NCBI GenBank assembly: GCA_946407065.1
Contig: CAMJMQ010000022.1
Coordinates: 1-46,432 of the forward strand
From: an uncultured Clostridia bacterium
GTDB taxonomy: Bacteria > Bacillota > Clostridia > Oscillospirales > Acutalibacteraceae
Direction of reading: 5' to 3'
Length of the DNA: 46,432 bases
The translations under genes and the position numbers were made by a program. Under the pieces are notes generated by a model. It made no database searches. It had not been told where the DNA came from and worked only from the letters and a program-made list of their open reading frames with translations. Shown here one piece after another: positions 33,667 to 41,971 of this stretch (its first letter is position 1; every line of letters starts with the position of its first letter).

Positions 33667-34890
33667 ATGTCAACAATCGAAAACACCTCGCGCCGCAGGG
33701 TGCGGGATTATGAGCGTGATCGCCATGCCTCTGACAAAAGAGGCAGACGAAAAATCAATTTCTCTCTGCTGAGTATCGGCAAGGGCATCGATATCCCCTT
33801 TGTTCTGCTGATACTGGTACTGCTCACCATCGGCATCACAATGATGTTTTCGGCGAGCTATCCGGTCGCCTATTACGAGATCGGCGACAGCTATTATTAT
33901 CTGAAGCGTCAGCTTTTGTTCGCGCTGGTCGGACTGGCGATCATGTTCGGTATCTCTTTTTTGGATTACCACTACTATCACCGTTTCGCCGCGATCATCC
34001 TCGGATTGAGCTACTTTGCACTGCTGCTTGTATTGGTGCTGCCGTCACAGGAGGGCGGCGTACATCGATGGATCGGCTTTGGCGCCTTCGGTATACAGGC
34101 GTCGGAGATCAGCAAATTCGCGATCATCCTGTTCTTGGCGCACTGGGGCAGTCGCTATTATGATCGGATGGATACGTTCAAATTCGGTATCCTGCCCGGC
34201 GCGGCGGTATTCCTCTCCACAGCGCTGCTGCTCCTCTTTGAGCCGCATTACTCCTGTATCGTCATCATCGGTATCCTGACGGTCATCATGCTCTATGTGT
34301 CGGGCATCAAGGTCAAGTGGCTCGCTATCGGCGCGGCGATCCTCGCGGTGCTGATCCTGCTGTTGTGGGTGACCGGTATGCTGACCTACGCGATGGAGCG
34401 TATGGACGGCTGGGGTCAGGCTTTGAATGAAGATCTTGACCGTGAGATGTGGAACAGTACATGGCAGACGCGTAACAGCCTGTATGCGATCGGTTCGGGC
34501 GGACTGTTCGGACTGGGGCTCGGGCAGAGCCGACAAAAATATTTGTACTTACCCGAACCGCAGAATGACTTTATCTTCGCCATCGTATGCGAGGAGCTGG
34601 GACTGGTCGGCGCGGTCATCATCCTGTTGATCTTCGCGCTGCTCGTATGGCGCGGCGTTATCATCGCGCTGCGCGCGCGTGACCGCTTCGGTAAGCTGCT
34701 CGGTATCGGCTTGATCAGCCATATCGGACTGCAGGTCATATTGAATATTCTGGTAATTACGGACTGGTTGCCCAATACGGGTATCTCCCTGCCGTTCTTC
34801 AGCTACGGCGGTTCCTCACTGCTGACGCTGATGTTCGAGATGGGCGTTATCCTGTCGATATCCAGATCGTCGAACATAGAAAAGAGCTAG
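33667..34890 (+). CDS. FtsW/SpoVE SEDS-family glycosyltransferase
   Basis: A SEDS-family peptidoglycan polymerase acting with the class B PBP encoded two genes upstream. Length 407, ten predicted membrane segments, basic cytoplasmic start. Diagnostic blocks: MMFSASYPVAYYEIGDSYYY in two parts (MMFSASYPVAYY, IGDSYYYLKRQ), GVHRWIGFG, QASEISKFA, GLGLGQSRQKYLYLPEP followed by QNDFIFAIVCEELG, and NTGISLPFFSYGGSSL. The gene could be ftsW or spoVE. Its TAG stop overlaps the first unit of a heptamer element. Confidence 0.93.
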   Translation: MSTIENTSRRRVRDYERDRHASDKRGRRKINFSLLSIGKGIDIPFVLLILVLLTIGITMMFSASYPVAYYEIGDSYYYLKRQLLFALVGLAIMFGISFLDYHYYHRFAAIILGLSYFALLLVLVLPSQEGGVHRWIGFGAFGIQASEISKFAIILFLAHWGSRYYDRMDTFKFGILPGAAVFLSTALLLLFEPHYSCIVIIGILTVIMLYVSGIKVKWLAIGAAILAVLILLLWVTGMLTYAMERMDGWGQALNEDLDREMWNSTWQTRNSLYAIGSGGLFGLGLGQSRQKYLYLPEPQNDFIFAIVCEELGLVGAVIILLIFALLVWRGVIIALRARDRFGKLLGIGLISHIGLQVILNILVITDWLPNTGISLPFFSYGGSSLLTLMFEMGVILSISRSSNIEKS

Positions 34891-34987
34891 TGGTCAGTGA
34901 TCAGTTGTCAGTGGTCAGATCACAACAATGGGTGTGGGCGAAGCCCACCGAAAAAACTGTCCACTAATCACTGAACACTGTTCACTA
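34889..34987. repeat. Heptamer-armed palindromic element, copy 5 (AGTGGTC type)
   Basis: Left arm AGTGGTC/AGTGATC/AGTTGTC units from 34889; core hairpin GGTGTGGGCGAAGCCCACC at 34931-34949; right arm of inverted units (TCCACTA, ATCACTG, AACACTG, TTCACTA) to 34987. The first unit contains the last two bases of the upstream gene's stop codon, and the right arm ends at the murG ribosome site. Confidence 0.78.
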
Positions 34988-35000
34988 AGAAGGAGATAAA

Positions 35001-36125
35001 ATGAAAGTATTACTCGCCGGCGGGGGTACCGCCGGACACATCAATCCTGCCATTGCGATCGCGGGCTATATCAAAAAGATGGAGCCGGATGCAGAGATTT
35101 TGTTCATCGGTAACCGTGACGGCATGGAGCAGCGTCTGGTCAAGCAGGCGGGCTTCCCGATCAAGTCCGTCGTCATCACCGGCTTCAAGCGCAGCCTGTC
35201 GCCGAAAAACATGATCCACAATATTAAGACAGTGGCTTATTCCTTTGAATCCCGCTCCAAGGCGAAGAAGATCATCAAGGAGTTTGACCCCGATATCTGC
35301 ATCGGTACGGGCGGCTACGTCAGCGGACCTGTCATCCTTGCGGCATGCAACCTCGGCTACAAGGCGATCATCCATGAGCAGAACGCCTATCCCGGCGTGA
35401 CCAACAAGATGCTCGCCAAATCCGTCAACCGCGTCATGCTCGCGAACGAGGACGCCAAGAGCCGCTTTTCGGACAAGGCGCATTTCGTCCTGACAGGTAA
35501 CCCCATCCGCCCCGCGATCCTCTCCACCAAGCACGATGAGGCAAAGGCAAAGCTCGGGCTGGATGACAGTAAGCCGATCATCCTCTCCTTCGGCGGTTCC
35601 TTGGGAGCGGAGTGTATCAACCGCTCCATGGCGGAGCTGATTGCGCGTTCTGCAAAGGACAAAAAATATCATCATATCCACGCCTACGGACAGCAGGGCA
35701 CCTGGATGCCCGACCTGCTCAAATCCATGGGCGTTGACCCCGCACAGTGCGATAACCTCGATATCAGACAGTATATCGACAATATGGACGAATGCCTGGC
35801 GGCATGCGATCTGGTGGTATCACGCGCGGGTGCGATCACCCTTTCCGAGGTACAGGCAAAGGGCAGACCCGCGGTGCTGATCCCCTCGCCGTTCGTTGCG
35901 GAGAATCACCAGTACCACAACGCGATGTCCATGGTGAACAAAAAGGCGGCAAAGCTGATCGAGCAGGCTGACCTCTCGGGCGAGCTGTTGATCGAGACCG
36001 TCGACAGCATGCTCACCGACAAGTCCGTCCTCGAAGAATACCGCCAAAATGCCCAGAAAATGGCGATCACCGACGCGAACGAGAGGATCTATCAGACGGT
36101 GAAAGAAGTCCTCGCTGATAGTTAG
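35001..36125 (+). CDS. murG: UDP-GlcNAc:lipid I GlcNAc transferase MurG
   Basis: A peripheral inner-face glycosyltransferase that makes lipid II. Length 374. GT-B fold with MKVLLAGGGTAGHINPA (donor/acceptor loop), IGTGGYVSGPVILAA, HEQNAYPGVTNK, LSFGGSLGAECIN, and the UDP-GlcNAc block SRAGAITLSEVQAKGRPAVL read as SRAGAITLSE and PFVAENHQYHNA. AAGGAG lies six bases before ATG. The last two codons (AGT TAG) are the first bases of a heptamer repeat, so the protein end is set by that element. Confidence 0.96.
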   Translation: MKVLLAGGGTAGHINPAIAIAGYIKKMEPDAEILFIGNRDGMEQRLVKQAGFPIKSVVITGFKRSLSPKNMIHNIKTVAYSFESRSKAKKIIKEFDPDICIGTGGYVSGPVILAACNLGYKAIIHEQNAYPGVTNKMLAKSVNRVMLANEDAKSRFSDKAHFVLTGNPIRPAILSTKHDEAKAKLGLDDSKPIILSFGGSLGAECINRSMAELIARSAKDKKYHHIHAYGQQGTWMPDLLKSMGVDPAQCDNLDIRQYIDNMDECLAACDLVVSRAGAITLSEVQAKGRPAVLIPSPFVAENHQYHNAMSMVNKKAAKLIEQADLSGELLIETVDSMLTDKSVLEEYRQNAQKMAITDANERIYQTVKEVLADS

Positions 36126-36263
36126 GAGTGAGGAGTTAGGAGTGAGGAGTTTCGGGAAACGCTGGCGCGTTTTGAATTGATAGCACGTGTGATATTAAAA
36201 CTATCAATGGGTGCGGGCAACGCCCGCCATCAACTCCTAACTCCTCCTTCCTAACTCCTAACT
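36120..36263. repeat. Heptamer-armed palindromic element, copy 6
   Basis: Left arm of AGTTAGG/AGTGAGG units from 36120, inner AAACGCTGGCGCGTTT near 36158-36173, A+T-rich middle, core hairpin GGTGCGGGCAACGCCCGCC at 36210-36228, right arm of CTCCTAA-type units to 36263. Its parts match copy 1 in reverse orientation. It supplies the final Ser and the TAG stop of murG. Confidence 0.8.
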
Positions 36264-36332
36264 GAATCTGTCACAAAACCCACATCTGAAACATAGAATA
36301 AAAGGCAAGAGCTTTTGGAAAGGGTGTTGGGT

Positions 36333-37586
36333 GTGTCAGTGTTTGTCGTTGACGGAGGCAGAGTATTATCGGGAAAGGTGCGGCTGCAGGGCTCTAAGAA
36401 CAGCTCCCTGCCGATCTTGGCGGCAACGCTGTTGTGCCGCGGCGAATGTGTGTTGCATAACTGTCCGCGCCTGAGCGATGTGGAAGCGTCGCTCAAGATT
36501 CTGCGTTACATAGGCTGTACGGCTCAGCGTGAGGAAAATACCGTCATCGTCGATACCGACAACGTGACGCGCTGTGAGATCCCCACCGAGCTGATGCACC
36601 GGATGCGTTCGTCGATCATCTTCCTCGGCGCGATGATCGCACGGTTCGACCGGGTGAGGATGTCGTTTCCCGGAGGATGTGAGCTGGGCCCCAGACCCAT
36701 CGACCTGCATCTGAACGCCCTGCGTGAGATGGGGGTCGAGATCTCGGAGGATCACGGCGAGCTCGACTGCTGTGTACAGGATGTGTTGCACGGCGCGAAT
36801 ATCGTATTGCCGCTTCCGTCCGTCGGCGCGACCGAGAATATCATGATCGCGGCAGCCACCGCCAAGGGCGCTACGATCATCAGCAACGCGGCGCGGGAGC
36901 CCGAGATCGTCGATCTCGCGGATTTCCTCAATTCCTGCGGCGCACAGATCCACGGGGCAGGGGAGAGCACCATCTTTATCGACGGTGTGGATCGCCTCAG
37001 CCCGACCACACATGCGATGATCCCCGACCGCATTGTCGCGGCGACCTTGATGTCAGCCGCCGCGGTCACGGGTTCCGATATATTGATGACGGGCGTTGTC
37101 CCGTCCCACCTCGAGTCGGTGTTTCCGGTCTTTCGGGACAGCGGCTGTGAGATTGAATACGACGGTGAAGGCGTCCGTATCAGCGCGCCCTACCGCCTGC
37201 AAAGCCCCAAGCTGATACGCACCATGCCGTATCCCGGCTTTCCGACCGACGCGCAGGCGCCGGTGATGAGTATGACGGCTGTTGCCGACGGGATGACGGT
37301 TTTTGTTGAGAATATGTTTCTCAGCCGATACAGCCATGTCAGCGAACTGTGCCGCTTCGGCGCGGATATCCGCGTGGAGGGCAAGGTCGCGGTGGTCGAC
37401 GGCGTGAAAAGACTGCTGTCCGCCAACGTCCGCGCGCAGGATCTCAGGGGCGCCGCCGCGCTGGTGGTCGCCGCCTTATGCGCAAGAGGACAGAGTGAGA
37501 TCAGCGGTATCGAGTATCTCGAACGCGGCTATGAGGATTTTGAGCTGGTGCTCTCGTCCCTGGGCGCGGATGTCAAGAAGATTTGA
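36333..37586 (+). CDS. murA: UDP-N-acetylglucosamine 1-carboxyvinyltransferase MurA
   Basis: First committed step of peptidoglycan synthesis: adds enolpyruvate from PEP to UDP-GlcNAc; the target of fosfomycin. Length 417, typical. KVRLQGSKNSSLPILAAT near the start (with the conserved Lys-Asn), the catalytic-loop Cys in FPGGCELGPRPIDLHL (about residue 110), and GYPGFPTDAQAP-like YPGFPTDAQAPVMSM. The usual GGTIAGR in related proteins is not needed for the call. GTG 36333 is chosen because GGAAAGGG lies eight bases upstream; TTG 36315 has none. Many bacteria of this group carry a second murA elsewhere. Confidence 0.94.
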   Translation: MSVFVVDGGRVLSGKVRLQGSKNSSLPILAATLLCRGECVLHNCPRLSDVEASLKILRYIGCTAQREENTVIVDTDNVTRCEIPTELMHRMRSSIIFLGAMIARFDRVRMSFPGGCELGPRPIDLHLNALREMGVEISEDHGELDCCVQDVLHGANIVLPLPSVGATENIMIAAATAKGATIISNAAREPEIVDLADFLNSCGAQIHGAGESTIFIDGVDRLSPTTHAMIPDRIVAATLMSAAAVTGSDILMTGVVPSHLESVFPVFRDSGCEIEYDGEGVRISAPYRLQSPKLIRTMPYPGFPTDAQAPVMSMTAVADGMTVFVENMFLSRYSHVSELCRFGADIRVEGKVAVVDGVKRLLSANVRAQDLRGAAALVVAALCARGQSEISGIEYLERGYEDFELVLSSLGADVKKI

Positions 37587-37656
37587 AGAGAGAATGGTGA
37601 AGGGCTGTAAGCTTTACATCCACCCGGAACCGATTCACGATTCTTTCTGCATTTGA

Positions 37657-37685
37657 TTGAAATCACGGCATCATTATGCTATAAT
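37657..37685 (+). promoter_or_regulatory. Internal promoter for ftsQ-ftsZ
   Basis: TTGAAA, 17 bases, TATAAT, 41 bases before ftsQ. Strong enough to make ftsQ and ftsZ partly independent of the mraZ promoter. Confidence 0.8.
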
Positions 37686-37726
37686 AAAAATTCAGTAAAA
37701 AACACGGAAGAAAGGAGGGGTATCAC

Positions 37727-39244
37727 ATGGCATTCAAACGCAATAAAAAGGGGAAAAAGAATTCCCGCAACGCGCCGAAAAGACGTCCCGCGCGTCGATC
37801 CGCCGAGCCGAGAGACGAGAGGCTCGATGATCGCTATGACGAGCGGTTCGATGACGGATATGACGACAGATACGATGACCGTTATGACGATCTATACAAC
37901 GATCGCTACGATGAGCGCTATGATGATCGCTACGATGAGCGCTATGATGATCGATACGATGAACGCTACGACGATAACTATGGCGAAGATGCCTATGACC
38001 GTCGTTATGACGAGGATCGTCGGGATCGTCGGGATCGTCGCACGCGACCGTCGGAATCCTACCGCGATGACGATATGCTGGGCGAATTCTCGGACGATAC
38101 CAACTCCTTTTATACCGATGAGAGGCGCGATCAGGAGCTCATCGATGAGCGCAATGAACGAGCGCGCCGCAATAATCGCAAAGGCAGCAAGGGAAAGGGC
38201 AAAAAGCGAAAGCCCGCGAAAAAGAAAAAAAGTGCCAAAAAGCCCAAGCCTGAGAAGCAGCGCAAGCCACTGTCGCCCGCACAGCGCAGAGCCATCCGCA
38301 TCATCAGCTATGTTTCGATCATAGCGGTGGTACTGATCGTCGGTGTGATCCTTTCCTTGACTGTTTTATTCAAAACACAGGCTTATGAGGTTTCCGGTAT
38401 CACCAAATATACGGAAGAACAGATCATCGACGCCTGCGGCATCAAAAAGGGCGAGAACATCTTTTTGGCGCCCAAGCGTGCCGCGGAAAACCGCATCAAA
38501 AAGGCGTTCCCTTATGTAGAGGAATCGACCGTCAGCTTCAAAATCCCCGATACGATCCGTATCGCGGTCGTCGAGGCGGTCGAGGGTTATCTGGTGAAGG
38601 TGAACCAGACCGAATATCTGGTCATCAGCACCAAGGGCCGTATTCTGGATCGTGTTACGGATATCTCTCAGTATGATCTGCCGACCTTTATCGGGCCGAC
38701 CCTCACCTCGGGTGAGATCGGTGATTATGTCAGCTACGAGGACGACAAGGTCGTCGACATGATCGAGAGTATCACCCAGACCTTTGCCGACAACGGTTAT
38801 CAGGGCATCACCGAGATCGACGCGACCAACATGGCGGATATCTCCTTCACCTATGAGAATCGCATCAAGGTCAAGCTCGGTATCCCTGAGGATCTGGATT
38901 ACAAGATCCGTACCGCAATGATCATCATCAATGACAAGATCGATAGCGCCACGACCGTTAAGACGGCGGGTGTGCTCGATGTATCCCGCTGCAACACTAC
39001 CAAGCGCTCGTACTTTGACGAGGCAACGCCGACGGTGAATCCCTCCGAGGCGGCAACGGAAGCGGCAACTACCCCGAGCGCCGATACCGGCGGCTCTTCC
39101 GGTGGTACCGCGGACAACTCCGGCGGAAATTATTACGTTCCCGAGGACGACTACAGCTACTATGCCTACGCCGATGACGGCTACGGCGGCTATGCCGCGG
39201 ATGGCTATTACGGCGATTACGGCGCCTATACTGGTGAATGGTAA
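37727..39244 (+). CDS. ftsQ: FtsQ/DivIB division protein with unusual low-complexity tails
   Basis: Bitopic divisome protein. Length 505, nearly twice the family norm. Residues 1-30 are basic. About 31-100 are a DRYD/ERYD repeat with a period of about four residues, and about 145-182 are a Lys-rich block. One membrane segment spans about 190-214. A POTRA-type domain follows (about 216-290; YEVSGITKYTEEQIIDACGI, FPYVEESTVSFKIPDTIRI in parts), then the beta domain to about 415. The tail (about 425-505) is Thr/Ser-rich, then Tyr/Gly/Asp-rich (DDYSYYAYADDGYGGY). Core homology is clear; both tails are unusual. AAAGGAGG lies before ATG. Confidence 0.88.
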   Translation: MAFKRNKKGKKNSRNAPKRRPARRSAEPRDERLDDRYDERFDDGYDDRYDDRYDDLYNDRYDERYDDRYDERYDDRYDERYDDNYGEDAYDRRYDEDRRDRRDRRTRPSESYRDDDMLGEFSDDTNSFYTDERRDQELIDERNERARRNNRKGSKGKGKKRKPAKKKKSAKKPKPEKQRKPLSPAQRRAIRIISYVSIIAVVLIVGVILSLTVLFKTQAYEVSGITKYTEEQIIDACGIKKGENIFLAPKRAAENRIKKAFPYVEESTVSFKIPDTIRIAVVEAVEGYLVKVNQTEYLVISTKGRILDRVTDISQYDLPTFIGPTLTSGEIGDYVSYEDDKVVDMIESITQTFADNGYQGITEIDATNMADISFTYENRIKVKLGIPEDLDYKIRTAMIIINDKIDSATTVKTAGVLDVSRCNTTKRSYFDEATPTVNPSEAATEAATTPSADTGGSSGGTADNSGGNYYVPEDDYSYYAYADDGYGGYAADGYYGDYGAYTGEW

Positions 39245-39321
39245 CATTCCGTCGGGTGTAATTGCCCCATGCACTGTGAAAATTTATCAATTTTTTGAAA
39301 AATATTCAGAAAATGATTGAA

Positions 39322-39350
39322 TTTATCTGCAATATATGGTAAGTTATAAT
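39322..39350 (+). promoter_or_regulatory. Possible ftsZ promoter
   Basis: A perfect TATAAT at 39345-39350 with only TTTATC at the -35 position, 17 bases upstream, in a 181-base A+T-rich gap before ftsZ. Confidence 0.45.
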
Positions 39351-39425
39351 ATGATAGAAGAAATATAATGCGTATATATGCGTGAGCGTTTATTGACCTC
39401 ACACATATGACAAGGAGGATATAAA

Positions 39426-40571
39426 ATGGCTTTTGAAGTGGAAAAGAATCCGGCAAGCGGTCTTCCGGTTATCAAGGTAATCGGCGTCGGCGGTGGCGGC
39501 GGCAACGCTGTTAACCGTATGATCAAAATGGATGTCAAGAACGTAGAGTTCATCGCTATCAATACGGACGAGCATGTTCTGCGTTATTCCCAGGCGCAGG
39601 AAAAGATCCAGATCGGCGAGAAGGCTACCCGCGGCAAGGGCGCAGGCTCGATGCCCAGCGTGGGACAGGCTGCAGCCGAAGAGAACCGCGAGGAGATCGC
39701 GGCGCTCTTGAAGGATACAGATATGGTATTTATCACCGCAGGTATGGGCGGCGGCACCGGTACAGGCGCGGCTCCCATCGTTGCGAATATCGCGAAGGAT
39801 ATGGGTATCCTGACCGTAGCGGTCGTGACCAAGCCCTTTGCTTTTGAAGGCAAGAAGCGTATGGCACAGGCTGAGCAGGGTATCGCGGAGCTGTCCGCAT
39901 GCGTTGACTCCCTGATCATCGTGCCCAATGAGCGCTTGAAGCATGTTTCCGACCAGACTATCACGTTACAGAACGCGTTCCTGATCGCGGACGATGTCCT
40001 CCGTCAGGGCGTACAGAGTATCTCTGATCTGATTGTTGTGCCCGGTCTTGTCAACCTCGACTTCGCCGATGTCTCCGCTATCATGCGTGACGCAGGTTAT
40101 GCGCACATGGGTATCGGTAAGGCGACAGGGAAGGATAAGAGCGTTGTGGCGGCTGATATGGCGATCTCTTCCGCACTGCTGGAGACCTCCATTGACGGCG
40201 CTACCGGTGTGATCATCAACATCACCGCTTCCCCCGATATTACCCTCGACGATATCGACGCTGCTTCCACCATGGTACAGCAGAAGGCTGCTCCTGACGC
40301 GAACATCATCTGGGGTGCTGTCATTGACGAGGATATGAAGGATGAGATCAGCGTGACCGTTATCGCTACCGGCTGTGGCGGCAACAATGATAACTCCGGC
40401 GCGTTCCCGACCTCCTCTCCCACAGCGGCTTCTACCGCTCCGTCTACTGTTGCTTCGGCTCCCGATCCGCTGGCGGCTCCCGAGCCCGCGGCTCCCAAGG
40501 TCGAGGTCGATTCCACCGACGATGATGATTCCTTCTATGACATCATGTCGATCTTCAATTCCAAGAAATAA
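39426..40571 (+). CDS. ftsZ: Cell division GTPase FtsZ
   Basis: Tubulin-like GTPase that forms the Z ring. Length 381. [15 protein letters not shown] at the start, the tubulin signature [10 protein letters not shown] (about residues 105-114), and the T7 loop NLDFADV are intact. The C-terminal linker is Ala/Pro/Ser-rich, and the end is [17 protein letters not shown], which does not show the usual D-I-P-x-F-L tail peptide. The ribosome site AAGGAGG is strong. No ftsA is adjacent. Two terminators follow. Confidence 0.97.
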   Translation: MAFEVEKNPASGLPVIKVIGVGGGGGNAVNRMIKMDVKNVEFIAINTDEHVLRYSQAQEKIQIGEKATRGKGAGSMPSVGQAAAEENREEIAALLKDTDMVFITAGMGGGTGTGAAPIVANIAKDMGILTVAVVTKPFAFEGKKRMAQAEQGIAELSACVDSLIIVPNERLKHVSDQTITLQNAFLIADDVLRQGVQSISDLIVVPGLVNLDFADVSAIMRDAGYAHMGIGKATGKDKSVVAADMAISSALLETSIDGATGVIINITASPDITLDDIDAASTMVQQKAAPDANIIWGAVIDEDMKDEISVTVIATGCGGNNDNSGAFPTSSPTAASTAPSTVASAPDPLAAPEPAAPKVEVDSTDDDDSFYDIMSIFNSKK

Positions 40572-40584
40572 TTTGATTGCTTAT

Positions 40585-40616
40585 AAGGACACTCGCTTTC
40601 TGGTGAGTGTCCTTTT
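40585..40616 (+). terminator. Terminator after ftsZ
   Basis: AAGGACACTC/GAGTGTCCTT 10-bp stem followed by TTTT-type tail. Confidence 0.88.
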
Positions 40617-40659
40617 GTTATCTGATACTGTTTTCCGATTGTAGGTATCAGGCACGATA

Positions 40660-40707
40660 AAAAAAGCACTCCGACCGAACAACGCGTTTCGATCGGAGTG
40701 CTTTTTT
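40660..40707. terminator. Bidirectional terminator
   Basis: A 15-bp perfect stem that includes an A run on the left and a T run on the right (GCACTCCGA/TCGGAGTGC at its centre), placed between ftsZ and a convergent gene. It works for both strands. Confidence 0.9.
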
Positions 40708-40755
40708 GGTTTAATGATGGTTGACAGCGGGATGATCGGCGATCATCCCAAGGGA

Positions 40756-41832
40756 TCAGCGGGCGCGATCGCGCTTTCTGCTATACAGACCGATGAATAC
40801 CGCGGTAAGCAAAATGACTACGGCAAGGATCAGTGTTTCGACAGAGTCGCCCGTCTTGACCGCACCGCCGCTTTGCTTGACTCCGCCGTCATTTTTATTC
40901 GATGTCTTGGCGGAATCGGGCGTTGCCGCGCTGTCGTTTGCCGCACTGTCCGCAGTCGCACTGTTCTTTGCGGAGCCGTCCACAGTCGATGCGTCGGGTG
41001 CCGCGGGCTTTTCGGCGCTGTCATCGGACGCTTTTTTGTTGAGAAAGCCATGAACCGACATCGTGAACGCAAACGGATAGCCGTCCTCCATGATGAGCTT
41101 TGACGGCAGGTAGAACCAAAAAGATTCGCTCGACGGGTCAAAATCGGTGACCTCTGCTTCCGTCGGAAACTCGAACACGGAATTATCCGTATCATGATCC
41201 TCTGCCTCTTTGGTCTCAACATTATAGATACTGAGCGAGAAGAGCCACGGCGATTTCAGTAGCTTGACCGTCGCTTTGTGATCGGGAGAGGAGGGGTCGT
41301 ATTCCACGGTGAAATCCTCACCCTCGTACATCGCGGTGTATGCGCCGTCATAGCCGGGATATTTTTGGGCATCGGCGCTGTACTGAGAGGATACAACGGT
41401 GATGGTGACAGGGATATCGACTTCCTCGATGCCATAGTCGCCGCCGAGATCGTAAATATGCACCTGAGCGTCCAGCTGTGTGGTTTCATACAGCAGATGA
41501 TCCACGGACGCCTTGACGCTCCATTCGGTCTGATCGTTCTTTTCGTAAACGAAGGTTTCATTCGTGCTGTTGTTTTTGAGCGTCAAGGTGACATCGCCGT
41601 TATAATCGTCCAGCTCAAAGATACCTAACGTGCGAAAATCTTCGTCATACGGATAGCTGTCGTGAAAGTCTTTTACGAAGTCATATTCTCTGTTGACCAC
41701 GGCGGATACGACGGAATAGGACGGATGATCTCCCTGAGGAGCTGCACTTTCGAGTGCGGCAGCCTGCGCAGGAGTGGTGTAGCTAACTGTCAGAATCAGT
41801 GCAAAGATACAAGCAAGAATTTGTTTCATCAT
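40756..41832 (-). CDS. Secreted, probably sortase-anchored surface protein
   Basis: A 358-residue protein not recognised by family. Signal peptide (about 1-24, PAQAAA), then a beta-rich extracellular region of about 240 residues (motifs TLTLKNNSTNETFVY, DIPVTITVVSSQYS), a Ser/Ala/Asp linker with DSAA repeats (about 275-318), a Gly-Gly-Ala-Val-Lys-Thr-Gly-Asp sorting-like signal (AVKTGDS), membrane segment and RKRDRAR end. The signal lacks the usual proline of LPxTG but otherwise mirrors TPKTGD of the scaffoldin. The DSA-type linker also recalls that scaffoldin. GAGG precedes the start on the minus strand. Confidence 0.75.
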   Translation of the reverse strand: MMKQILACIFALILTVSYTTPAQAAALESAAPQGDHPSYSVVSAVVNREYDFVKDFHDSYPYDEDFRTLGIFELDDYNGDVTLTLKNNSTNETFVYEKNDQTEWSVKASVDHLLYETTQLDAQVHIYDLGGDYGIEEVDIPVTITVVSSQYSADAQKYPGYDGAYTAMYEGEDFTVEYDPSSPDHKATVKLLKSPWLFSLSIYNVETKEAEDHDTDNSVFEFPTEAEVTDFDPSSESFWFYLPSKLIMEDGYPFAFTMSVHGFLNKKASDDSAEKPAAPDASTVDGSAKNSATADSAANDSAATPDSAKTSNKNDGGVKQSGGAVKTGDSVETLILAVVILLTAVFIGLYSRKRDRAR

Positions 41833-41894
41833 TTCTTTGACCTCTTTTCACAATAGAGTATTTTGCAGGAGATCCATGTATAAAGAGTAATTAA

Positions 41895-41923
41895 ATCATA
41901 TCATAGTTATAACAGAAATGCAA
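41895..41923 (-). promoter_or_regulatory. Promoter of the surface protein gene
   Basis: On the minus strand: TTGCAT (41918-41923), 17 bases, TATGAT (41895-41900). Confidence 0.72.
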
Positions 41924-41932
41924 TATAAGAAT

Positions 41933-41964
41933 AACCGACCCTCTCCTTTCGGAGTGAGTCGGTT
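41933..41964 (-). terminator. Terminator after the GH3-like gene
   Basis: AACCGAC/GTCGGTT outer stem and CTCC/GGAG inner stem around GAAA (minus strand); the T-rich tail on the minus strand is short. Confidence 0.6.
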
Positions 41965-41971
41965 GTTTTGT

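Noticed and set aside
37653..38324. 223-codon plus-strand ORF with MTD/MTM repeats
   Set aside because: Out-of-frame reading of the DRYD repeat of ftsQ.
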